Part shown: one piece after another, positions 32,041 through 41,842 of the stretch | Layout of the letters: every line of letters begins with the position of its first letter | Numbering within the stretch: the first letter of the stretch is position 1 | Translations under genes and position numbers: made by a program | The notes under the pieces: model-generated | The model's input: the letters and a program-made list of their open reading frames with translations, nothing else | Databases searched by the model: none | Told to the model about the DNA's origin: nothing | Assembly: GCA_018136815.1 (NCBI GenBank) | Contig: CM030943.1 | Coordinates: 3,434,127-3,498,126 of the forward strand | Origin: Isochrysis galbana | Taxonomy: Eukaryota > Haptophyta > Isochrysidales > Isochrysidaceae | Direction of reading: 5' to 3' | DNA length: 64,000 nucleotides

Positions 32041-35000
32041 ATGGCCGACTTCCGTGTCGTCGTGAGAGTCCGTCCGCTCCTCGGCGAGGAGGAGGGCCGA
32101 GGCGGCACTTCCGAGGCGCTGACATGTGAGGAGGGCAAGCGGCTCATCGCACGTGTGGACGACGGCCTCGGCCCTGTTGCTGCTTATTCATTTTCTTTCG
32201 ATTGCGTCTTCTCTCCGAGCGACGATCAGGAGAAAGTCTTCTCTATTGCTGCTCTCCCCTCCGTCCAGGCGCTTCTGGGCGGCTTCAACGCTTGCATCTT
32301 GGCGTACGGGCACACGGGGGCGGGGAAGACCTACACGATGGAGGGCGGGATGATCCCTGGGGCTGCGAGGGGCGTGGTGCCGAGGGCTGTCGAGGAGGTG
32401 TTTCGGTTCGTGGAGGGGGAGCGAGAGAGGGAGAGAGAGAGAGAGAGGGAAAGAGAACGGGAGAGGGAGGAGGAGAGGCGGAGAGGACCGGAGGGAATGG
32501 GTCGCTTTGCTGGACCGGCCGGTCGAGCGAGACGGGGCAGGGGCGAGCTGGAGAGCGGGAGAGAAGGCCTTCTGCGGAGGAATGCCTCGTCCTCCAAACG
32601 GTTCCTCGTGCGAGCAGGGTACGTGCAGATCTACAACGAGGTGGTCTCCGACCTTCTACGCCCCGAGCGGACGAACCTTTTGATTCGGCAGGACAAGAAG
32701 CGCGGGATCTACGTCCATGGTCTCTCCGAATGGCTGGTCACCTCCCCGGCCGAAGTCGACACGCTGCTGATGCGCGGGGCCGAGCAGCGTGCGACGGCCT
32801 CAACTGCCGCCAACGACTCATCTTCGCGCTCGCATGCCGTCTTCATTATAACATTTGAGCAGGTGTGGCCGAGCCTTGGTACAGGAGACGGGCATCGTTG
32901 GAGACAGAAGGAAGCATACCTGGAGCAGGGCTCCCGCTTTGCTCCTTTGCACTGTGGGAAATGGGGGAATGACCTTAATGACGCACGCAGAGAAATCTGG
33001 AAGTTTCGACACACACGCCCCCCCCCCCGCCCGCGCGTTCGAAATCTGACGGTCTCTTAAGTGCCCACCCGCCTTGCACAACCAGCTCATCATTCATCCA
33101 TGGCGCACTTCCCTCGCGCTTCGCGACCCAACTGCCCGCCACATCCGGGGCCTGAGCATGCCACGAGGTTGATGGAGCGCTATACTTTGCTGCCCGCATG
33201 CACGCTTATCGACAGCCCATCTTTCCACTCACCCGGTGTTACTCTCACGGGTCACAGAGCGAACGCATCATCCTGGCGCACGAGCCCGCGGGTGACGGCG
33301 GCTTGCCTGCTCGACCCTTGTTGGACCACCCTCGGGGCAGCAGTGTAAGCCGTGACTCCGGCACCATCTTCCGTTCCTCCAAGCTCAATCTTGTTGACCT
33401 GGCGGGCTCGGAGCGCCTACGCGTGTCCAATGCTAGCGGCCGGCGCCTGGAAGAGTGCAAATACATCAACGCATCGTTGGCGGCGCTTGGCAACGTCGTT
33501 GCCGCGCTCACAAATAGTGCAGCAAAGCACATTCCGTACCGCGACTCGAAGCTCACGCGGCTGCTTGCCGACTCCTTGGGGGGCAACACGAAGACGACCA
33601 TGGTGGCATGTGTTGCCGCAGCATCCATGGCAGAGGTGAGCGCCATCTCCGGCGGCTCTAGATGCGTCGCGCGCTCTCTCCGCCTACTATCCGGCGAGAT
33701 CCACATTCACCACCGATCGACTTGCCAAGCGCCGACACACGGTAATCCTAACCGATTAGCGCCTCCCATCTTGACCATCTCCCCCCTCTCCTATCCCTCA
33801 TATTGTTCGGATTGCGCTGGTCACGGCGCTTCGTCCCACTTGTGTTTGCAGACGCTATCCACTCTCAAATTTGCCTCACGTGCCCGTCACGTGCAAAATT
33901 CTGCGCGCATCAACGAGAGCATGGACCCGCGCTCTCGCCTCTTCTCTTTAGAGCGACAGCTCGAGCGCTTGCGCGCCGAGCTTCACAAGCGAGAGTCATC
34001 GGTCATTGATGCTCGACGGTTTGTTGAGGCGAGCACCCACGCCGACCCAGCTGGCGTACGCACAGTGGGAGGCTCTATTGCCTTCTCTCGAAGGCCATAT
34101 TCCGCGCGGACATGGGCATCGATTGTAACTCGTTCGTTTGACAAGCGTGTGCTCGTTGTCTAACCATCCCTGTTGCGCACTCGTTTGCGGGGTTGGATTC
34201 ACGCTAAGACTCTCTTCTTTGCGCGCGGCGTAGGTCGAAGCCAGGCGCAAGCGCGCGGAAGCTGATCGCCTGGAGGCGTTGCGTGAGTTGGAGGCTAGGT
34301 CGCACGAGGTGCTGCGGGAGAAGGCCGCGAATGCTATGCTCGCCGATCAGGTGCGGCCCGGGCGAGCTAGGACCATCTCCGCTGTCGGAGCTTTCCTATG
34401 ACTTTGCCTTTCATGCAAAGCTGCGATGCCTTCACAGCCTGACACCTTTGCCGACTGCCGACCTGCCACTCCGTCCACTTGTTCTTGATGTAGATTGCAA
34501 GAATGGAAAGCGAACGCGCGGCTCTCTCGGGGCAAGGCGTTGCCGAATGTGGCCCGCTCGACCATAGCCATTCAGAGGCCCGCGCCCCAATTCTTTCCAG
34601 AATCTCAAGCAATCCGACTCTCACCTGTTCGCCACACGAGAATCAGGCCGCTACAAGAGGCTTGGACGTGGACCGGGCCGACGCATGTGGCTTTGCCGAG
34701 GTGGCTGAGAGCGCGATTAGACCGCCTGCGGCTGGTCTGGGCACGAGTGGAGCTCTGGATAGGCGGAATGAACAGATCGACGGTCTGGCCCCGACAGGCG
34801 CCAGTCAAGAGGAAGCCCATGCCCTCATAGTCCAGCAGACGCAGCTCATCAAGAAGTTGCACAATCAGGTTGCAGAGAGGGACGCGCAGATTACGATGTT
34901 GCACTCTGAGGCCGTCACGAGAGAGGCGAGTCCTATTCATCAAACCGCCCCAGCCGCTTCAGCACGACTGCGCCATGCGACCCTCTCCACAGCACATCGT

Positions 35001-36349
35001 CGGGTGCTGTCGCACCCTTTCGCCTCTGTAGTCAAAGACCCGACTCAATATCCTCGACACAACTCGACATTGTTTGGCGAGATTCCCCGATTTGGACGAC
35101 GCACAACATCTCTCTCATCCCATTGTCCCCATGGCCCGCCACAGACACGAATCGCTGAGCTCCAGGACGCTCTTGATCGGAAAACGGCACAGCTCATTCA
35201 CCTTCAACGGCTACACATCGAGAAGCTCGGTCTGCACATACACCATTCAATGAGCCCTATTTGCGTAGAGTATCGCCTTGCACTACTGCCCTACGTCCAA
35301 GAGGAAAGTCTTACCGTAGTCTTCACACCCATCCGTTAGGTTCTTCGGCACTGAATTCGGCCATGCTCGGGCAATCACTTTTCGATCGGTCATCGCAGTA
35401 CTCCTCCGATTGGGGCGAAGAGGGGGACTCAGAAGGCAGGCATCCCGGGGGTTCTGACAACGAGGTCGGGGGGGAAATTGCGGGCGAAACAACTATTAAT
35501 TTCCCAAGGGCGACCTTAGGAAGGCCGGAGGTGGCCATTTCCACTCAACCCGGTACATCTCGCAAATGTGGTGCGCTGTTCGACCCTGATTTGGTTCCAC
35601 AAGATTGCTCTGCAATTGACTCCAAGACGTCCTGCTCTGAAGCGCAAGTCGGTGCGGCCTCAATCACAGCCCAGCCCGGCAGGCCATCCGAGCTTGCGGC
35701 CGTGCGCTCTGAGTTGGCACAATCGCAACGCGACCTTGACGAGTGCGAGGCCAAGCTCGAAAACGCATGCGATGAGGTATTATCCTCACGTGAGAGGCTG
35801 AGCCAGCAGGGCGCTGAGCTTCAGCGGCTACACGCCGAGATGCAGCTGGCTCAAAATGAGATTGAGCTCGCGCTTAAGGAAAGCGAGCGCTATCGGGCAG
35901 AGCTCTCCCTTGCCCGCTCCGCCGAGGCTCAAGCTGTTAGAGCGCTCTCCCTGAAAGAGGAGGAATTCAGCGCCCAAATCATTGCACGCGGCGAAGAGGT
36001 TTCGCGTTTGAACGCCGAGATCAACATGCTAAGCGCCGCGGCAGACGCTGCACGCGCGGAGGCCGTATATAACCTTGAGGAGTGCAGGCGTGCTCACGAG
36101 GACACGGTGCGTCAACAAGAGCTTCTAGACGAGGCACGGCAGCGACAAGAGCAGGAGCGCGCCGTGCTGATCGCACTACTTCACAACAAGGTGTCCCGGC
36201 TGCTCAAGCATGCGGTGGACGACCTGTGCATGCCGGTTGAACAAGAAGCTCTCCAACGGGCCCGGGGCGAGATCGAGGCGGTGGTGCGCCTGATTGCTGC
36301 TGCCATCGAAGCGCTGCAAATGCAAGATGACGATGAAGTGAATGGGTAA
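32041..36349 (+). CDS. Kinesin-like motor protein, N-terminal motor, coiled-coil tail
   Basis: Exons joined in frame: 32041-32862, 33258-33635, 33852-34001, 34234-34350, 34494-34913, 35145-35229 and 35340-36349, about 990 residues. All introns are GT-AG; the last is phase 1, the others phase 0. The ends of exons 3 and 5 are the least certain, and exon 5 could read through to 35229. Motor motifs: P-loop GHTGAGKT (residues 90-97), switch I NDSSSRSH (258-265), switch II DLAGSE (~321-326) and the [12 protein letters not shown] and [11 protein letters not shown] motifs. The tail is rich in heptad-like Glu/Leu/Arg sequence (coiled coil), supporting dimerisation and cargo binding. It is a microtubule motor by family; the subfamily is not resolved. 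Oddity: an (ER)n run and ~45 extra residues interrupt the motor before [12 protein letters not shown], encoded by a (GA)n microsatellite. Confidence 0.85.
32418..32478 (+). repeat. In-frame (GA)n microsatellite inside the kinesin motor
   Basis: GAGCGAGAGAGGGAGAGAGA and similar sequence encodes about ten Glu-Arg pairs between VFRFV and the rest of the motor domain, a position where most kinesins have a short loop. Confidence 0.85.
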
Positions 36350-36665
36350 CACGCTACGATGCCCCGAGAGCGGTAGCTAGCGAGGTTGTTGATGGCGCGA
36401 GGCACGGAAGCGGAGAATAGATTAACCATATCCGGTTCAATGTTCTCAATGCCGAAACTACGAGGCCATGTTTGCGCCACCCCATTTCTACTTTCACATA
36501 CCGCTCCTCTTTCTCTTCGCCTAAACAAAAAAAAGCACGAGTCCAGTCGACACAGGCGGCTCGTCCCCTCCTGTGGCGGCTGGCTCATGGCCCGGTGCGA
36601 ACACACATTTTTGACCGTCATCATCGCCAGTCGCCGGCTTGAGCTTCAACGGCACTTCGAAAAGA

Positions 36666-36842
36666 AAAATATTGTTATAGTTTTAGCGATGGAGCACGCG
36701 CAGACGGCTCCCACCTCCCAGCCCACCGTAGTCACGATGCCCCAACGGGGCAGACCGAAGCCCCCGGAGCGAAAGCGCGCGCAGGCCGCCGCCCCCGCTG
36801 ACGACAACGTCGACATGCTGTCGCCTCCTCCTCCCGGCCAGA
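36666..36842 (+). mobile_element. LINE 5' head, 3'-truncated, diverged
   Basis: ATTGTTATAGTTTTAGCG then ATG at 36689 and ORF1 to about codon 50 (ADDNVDML). The rest is missing. Slightly more diverged than the other heads (MEHAQTAPTSQP). Confidence 0.75.
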
Positions 36843-36881
36843 ATGCAAAAATGTGTCGGGCGCTCAAGTAGATGCGCTCAA

Positions 36882-37400
36882 GTTAAAAACTGTTGTTATA
36901 GTTTTAAAAATCTTCTTAAAAATCTCCGCTGCATGTGCGACATGAGGCAGTGTGCTCGTGGACCTCCCTACTACCCAAGCTTAACCCCTAACAACCCCCT
37001 TCCCCTTCCCCAATTCCCTCTTTACGGAGAAGCTGGTTCCGGGGAGACCGCGCGCGCTGCTTCGGCCAGGGGTTGGAGAGAAGGGGGCGGGAGACTATGG
37101 CTACTCCTTTGCTCTGACTCGGCTTGAATCTCCTTCTCTTATATCTCATAGAATCCCTCTTGCTGCTGTCCGTTGGGGTCTCTCTATTAAAAGAGGGTTA
37201 GCTGCTCTAGGCTCTAGGCGATGTTTCGCATATCTAGACCTCCCGCCGCCTGCAAGAGGTCTTCCGATATTTCTAGATTGAAGTCTTTGTCCACCGTGAA
37301 GAGAGGGCTTATCATTTTCTTAATATGCGTTTGTTGCTCGGGGCGTGTAGCCCCATATTTTCTCGTTGTCTTTTTAGCCTCTGAAAGAAACCGACTTTCG
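36882..37400 (-). repeat. Repeat R, inverted copy
   Basis: The reverse complement matches 14955-15453, including the coding-like core and GCGGAGAAGCTGGTTCCGGG-like sequence. Its outer end is AAACTGTTGTTATAGTTTTA (36884 on), nearly the same as the LINE 5' terminal hairpin. The inner end interrupts a Pro-rich reading frame at about 37400. Confidence 0.75.
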
Positions 37401-37885
37401 CCACAGCCTGTCGAGTCGAGCGGAGCCGGAGGGCTCTGAGCCACTCCGTCGCGAGCGGCACCGGCGGCTAGCGCGGCGCTTTGGCCCTCCTCCCCGCCGG
37501 GAGTCGGGTGAATGACATTCTGGACTGGGTCGGGCAACCCCATTTGGGTGTCTGGACGGGGAACGAACGGCGAACGAAGAGGGCGGTGGGGCAGGGAATG
37601 ACGGCGGCGGAGAGGGCGGAGGCGGAGAAGGCAATGGAGGGGGCGACGGCGGAGGAGAAGGCGGAGGCGAAGAAGGCACGGCGGCGCAGAGGGCGGAGGC
37701 GGGAAGGGTGATGGAGGAGATGACGGCGGTGGAGAGGACGGAGGGGGAGGTGACGGTTGCGGCGAAGGAGGTGGCGTGCGAGGAGGTGACAAGGGTGGTG
37801 GAGGTGACGGCGGAGGCGGAAGAGGTTCCGGAGAAAGGGGAGAAGGTGGAGGAGGGGGGCTCGGATCGGGCGCCAACGGAGGCAT
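37401..37885 (-). pseudogene. Fragment of a Pro-rich extracellular protein gene
   Basis: The minus strand reads PPPSPLSPEPLPPPPSPPPP-type sequence, shifts frame near 37680, and continues as SFPAPPPSSFAVRSPSRHP and on to 37401, where repeat R is joined. No signal peptide or membrane segment remains. It resembles the Pro linkers of the other surface proteins in the window. Confidence 0.5.
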
Positions 37886-38500
37886 GTGGCGCGGCCGTCG
37901 TTCGACTAATCTGATTGAATCGGATCGGTGGCGCGGCCGCCGTTTGACTAATCAGCCCGGATGGGACAACAGGTACAAGGTCAACAGGTTTCGGGGGCCT
38001 ATTCCTATTAAGAGGACCTATTGACAGGTCGCAATAGGTCCGTAACAGGTCAAAATAAAACTCATTTTACTAATATTATAGATGTATGAGTATGTGATGT
38101 ATATTATGAATATGATTGGCTTCTGACTTCTGAGCTAAGTTACTAGGGAGAGGAAGGGATCCGAGATGATTTGGGCGTGGCTACGATAGCGGTACCTATA
38201 GTATAGGCCTATAGCCACGCGCGAGGCGAGAATATTGAAAGATTTTTTTTTACCTATTACCTATTAACAGGTAACAGGTCTGGTAGGCCTCTTGACCTCT
38301 TAATAGAACCTATTAGAAGCCTATTGTCCCATCTGGGCTAATCAGGTGTGTTGGCATTTGATTTTGGATATGTGGCGCGGCCGCCGTTTGATTATAATGT
38401 GGCACGACCGCCGTCCGGTGTGTTGGCATTTGACTCATCGGCTGCATTTGATTTTCGATCTGTGGCGCGGCCGCCGGCGCGACCGCCGACGGCAGTTGAT
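37880..38500. repeat. Degenerate GTGGCGCGGCCGCCGTTTGA tandem repeats
   Basis: The motif recurs at about 37884, 37929, 38371, 38399 (changed) and 38460, alternating with GGTGTGTTGGCATTTGA. The hAT-like element at 37956-38337 is inserted in this array. Confidence 0.7.
37956..38337. mobile_element. Non-autonomous hAT-like element, 382 bp, intact termini
   Basis: The target duplication CTAATCAG (8 bp) lies at 37948-37955 and 38338-38345. Termini are CCCGGATGGGACAACAGG (left) and, reversed, CCCAGATGGGACAATAGG (right), 16 of 18 matching. Inside, AACAGGT and ACCTATT words recur many times in both orientations near both ends around an AT-rich middle. An 8-bp duplication is the hAT hallmark. No coding capacity. 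Confidence 0.85.
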
Positions 38501-39105
38501 AAATCGACTGTTCTGAAAATTGTGCACCACCCGCCGTTGGCAGCTGATTATGTGGCGGCGCGCCGCTGTCTACTATCGTGCCAACTGTATTCAGTTGATC
38601 AATCTCCATTGAAGTCCTCTTATCGATGAGCACGGGACCTTCCAAGGCATCAGGCTCACCGCCGTTCATGAGGAACACACATACCGCCCACTTCGCATCC
38701 TTGTCATTTTTTCTGAAGTTATTGACACTAACTAAGGGGGTGTGTCAGGCGATAGGGGTCGATAATCCACTCCGCTTCACCTTTCACCAAACGCACTCTT
38801 TCACCTCTGTCTTGTGGCTGAATTGTGTAGCCATTGAAGTTGTCTGGTGCTGCGTTGACTGTGGTCGTACTCGGTATACCGTAGTTATTAACACAGTAGA
38901 GCGGGTCTACATCTTTCATTTCTTTGCCGAGAGTGCCTTCAAAGAAGACAGGCAGATTACGGTCATCGCTTGCGTAAAGAGTCATGTGCTTTGAATTAGG
39001 GGACCCCAAGGTTGTGCCGTTAAACTCGGTCGATCCCATTGCCTTCGTCTGCCACGGCGCCACGGCATATTGTAAAGGGGCAATCCAACTGCTCGGAGCA
39101 GACAT
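38475..39105 (-). pseudogene. Unrecognised protein gene, one frameshift
   Basis: The minus strand from 39105 reads MSAPSSWIAPLQYAVAPW and on to DPYRLTHP near 38730. There a run of five C throws the frame by one, and it resumes as VSVNNFRKNDKDAKWAVC to about 38550, possibly further. Dropping one base of the run gives a continuous frame of about 185 or more codons. Both halves have normal amino-acid composition and no repeats. I do not recognise the family. The composition is AT-richer than the host genes. The shift may be a sequencing error or real decay. Confidence 0.45.
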
Positions 39106-39109
39106 TCAA

Positions 39110-39678
39110 CGGTTTTGTCGGAGCCCTCGAGTTGCTTCTGCATGTAGTTGTTTTGCGCTGTGGATGGCGCGCGCCGCATCGCTCAAATTCACATCCGCTA
39201 CGAAGCACGACGCGCGCCCAAAAAAACACGCCATGCCACTCATACACACGCTCCTCCTCGCCGCACTCGCTCCACCTCCCCACTTGCCCTGTTCGGAACC
39301 TTCTACGGCGAGCAGGCCATGCAGCTCGCCGCCCGGTGGGGAAGCCACACCGAGCTTTCCCCTGCGCACCTCCAGCGCCTCGTGCGGGCCAAAACCGTCC
39401 TCGCAAACTCAGGCAACTTTGTCATCCTAGCAGCTCAGGCAGAACACAAAAGCAAGGCGATCCCATCGCTCCTCGTCTTTGAACCAGCCAGCCAACAACA
39501 ACACACATCCTCAAAATATGTTTGTGGGACCCAAGGCTCTCCGTGTCCCAGCGCGGGGGGTGCATTGCCAAGGCGCCGCTCTGGTATGCTCGCGGCTTCA
39601 ACTCCACGTTCGTCCTGCCAACGGAAGTGTGACACGCGTTGTCCGTTGTCCAATATTTTCTGCCGCTGTAAAAAATCA
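39110..39678. other. Region between the two 39 kb genes, several overlapping frames
   Basis: Competing open frames on both strands. One plus-strand frame has LFGTFYGEQAMQLAARWGSH, another starts MPLIHTLLLAALAPPP. None can be assigned, and an intron or frameshift is possible. Confidence 0.3.
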
Positions 39679-40128
39679 ATGGGCAACTCCGCCGGGCGAA
39701 TCGACAATCACGGCTTCGGAATCGGCAAGTATGACGTCGACAAACAAGACCCCAAGAATGCACAGGTTATAGCGGGATGCAAAATGACCGTCTTCTCCAA
39801 GGCCAGCTTAAATGGCGAACACACAACCATCAACGGCCCGTCGATGCTCAGCTTAGAAGACGTGCGGTGGGAAGACGTCGACCTACAGGCTATCGGGTGG
39901 ACTCAACCGGTGCGCTCCCTGAAAATCGATTGTCCTCCGGACTCAGCAGCGGCCAAACGTAAAAGCGAATTCCAATCGGAAGTAGAAGTAGCTAAAATAT
40001 TTGCAAAGGGGGCTGCATTTTTGCTCGGAGTCATTGTGATCGTAGTAATTGTGATCTTTCTCTTGTGGAAATTCCTGAACAAAAAGAATCCGAAAAAAGA
40101 CGCCGGGACGCCGCCGCGCCACAGGTGA
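39679..40128 (+). CDS. Small membrane protein with beta/gamma-crystallin-like domain and N-myristoylation-type start
   Basis: 149 residues from the ATG at 39679, placed after an AT-rich spacer; the longer upstream frame is not protein-like. The start MGNSAGR fits an N-myristoylation signal. Residues ~33-80 (CKMTVFSKASLNGEHTTING then LQAIGWTQPVRSLKI) resemble one beta/gamma-crystallin-type motif (F-x-G with a following Ser/Thr strand). Residues ~108-132 are a strong transmembrane helix (AAFLLGVIVIVVIVIFLLWK) followed by a Lys-rich tail. Function unknown. Small myristoylated or membrane crystallin-like proteins occur in both protists and large DNA viruses; nothing here decides between the two. 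Confidence 0.5.
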   Translation: MGNSAGRIDNHGFGIGKYDVDKQDPKNAQVIAGCKMTVFSKASLNGEHTTINGPSMLSLEDVRWEDVDLQAIGWTQPVRSLKIDCPPDSAAAKRKSEFQSEVEVAKIFAKGAAFLLGVIVIVVIVIFLLWKFLNKKNPKKDAGTPPRHR

Positions 40129-40232
40129 AATAAGTTACCAAGGGCTCTGTGTTTTTGTGGGTGTTTACATTAACGAGAGGCATGATCAAATTCGGCAAGC
40201 CTGACGACGCTCTCTCAGCAGGCAAACCCCGC

Positions 40233-40468
40233 ACCTCAGGTTTGGTTGTTTTTTGCAGACGGTATAAGTTGTAAGTTGATGAAGGGGAGAAGGGATCACA
40301 CCGGGGGGCACCAGAGGTTCCCTTTTTTTGTCACATCCTGCGCACATACATGCGGTGCCGGCTTGTCAGATTACCAGAGCACTTTTGTACTTTAATGAGG
40401 GGGTCCTCCAAGTAGAACTTATACCGTCCATATGGGGTAGCTGCCGAAAAAACAACCAAACCTGAGGT
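40233..40468. repeat. Inverted repeat with ~145-bp loop
   Basis: ACCTCAGGTTTGGTTGTTTT plus TT and ACGGTATAAGTT (40233-40270) match in inverse orientation at 40416-40468, where the right arm carries ~15 extra bases (CCATATGGGGTAG). Transcribed, it would fold into a long stem. Confidence 0.75.
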
Positions 40469-40479
40469 TGCACCCTCTC

Positions 40480-41121
40480 CTCCCTTGATGTCGGGGCTGG
40501 TTTGTGAGGCTCCTGCTTTCGCGCGCGCTTGCGCAGAACGTCACTGTGAGTCACCACCACCATCTTTTGAAAAAAAGAAGCACATGTCGGCCTAGATAGT
40601 GACAGGGGGCAACTTTCATCTAGTTGGAGCAACTTCTAGAAGTCCAAGGCTCAAATTTAAGCTTTCCAATAGAAATGGGGCCGTTTTGAGCAGAAGATGA
40701 AGCCTAAGCCTTTTACATGTGACGGTGACCGCCAATGTTCTACGTCGTCGGGATCTCAGTGCGGAGATGTGCGGGTCAGAGGGGATATTATCATACTGAG
40801 ATGGACCTTCTCATACTACAGAGTCGGCGTCAGCTGAAGAAACGGATGCCGCCGAGTCTAGAGGATCTCTCTCTCTCTCTCTCTGCTGCGGCTACGCGCC
40901 TCCAGTTGTGCGCCTCTCTCCGCTCCCCTCGCGGTATCGTCTCGTAGTCTCTCACCGACTGTTCGGCAACAAATCCAAAAAAGGCTCTCTCTCCTCTTCC
41001 CGCAGAGTGCGCCCATCCGGCGCGAGAAGAAAGAAGTGTGCGAGAGGATTATTCTCTCTCTTTCCCCCACCCCTCCCTCTCTCCCTCTCTCTCTCTCTCC
41101 CCCTCTCTCTCCCTCTCCTTC

Positions 41122-41172
<51 letters not shown>

Positions 41173-41514
41173 GGCCACACGTCGCAAGCGGCGGCAGTGC
41201 GCGCGAGAGAGGGATCTCTCTTAGTCTCCCTCGTCCTCGCCGCGTCCTCTCGCGAGAGAGAGAGAAGAGAAGAAGAGAAGAGAGAGGACGCGGCGAGGAC
41301 GAGAGAGAGATCCCTCTCTCTCTCTCGCTTCTGCCACTCTCTCTCTTCTTCTCTCTCTCGCGCGCGCGCCCGAGGGAATACGAGAAGAGAGAGAGAAGAG
41401 AGAGAGAAGAGAAGAGAAGAGAGAGGGCGTGGCGGGTACTTCAGTTATTACGTGTTGGACCCGACGCGGACCACCAGACCCCACCCCACCAGTGGTCTCC
41501 TCGCAGCAGCCTCT

Positions 41515-41545
<31 letters not shown>

Positions 41546-41842
41546 CGATTCCGGCCACGAGATCACAGAAAGGATAGCCAGATATAAGAGAAGACAGAGG
41601 GAGTGAAGCTGCCCGCTGAAGAAGGTTGTTGTTGTCTGCGGGTGCCCTCCCCCGCGGTTGCTCGCCTGCCCCTTCCCCTTCTCCTTCCTTCTCTGCCCCT
41701 TCGCTGGCCGCTGCGCCTCTGCAAGAACCGACAAGGGGCTGGCTCGGCCGCACGAAGAGAGAGAGACGAGAACGGAAGGCCTCATCCCCTTCCCTCCCCC
41801 CCCCCCCCGCCCCCCCACGTGCGTGCCCACTTCCAAGACCCA
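40480..41842. other. Intergenic region with CT/GA microsatellites
   Basis: 40866-41590 is mostly (CT)n and (GA)n, including a local inverted GA/CT pair around 41215-41310. The final 250 bp before the start codon at 41843 are C/T-rich. No gene recognised. Confidence 0.7.

Noticed and set aside
31432..32147. Frames of (ERERE)n and (LSLSS)n over the GA satellite
   Set aside because: Pure microsatellite translation on both strands, with no other sequence.
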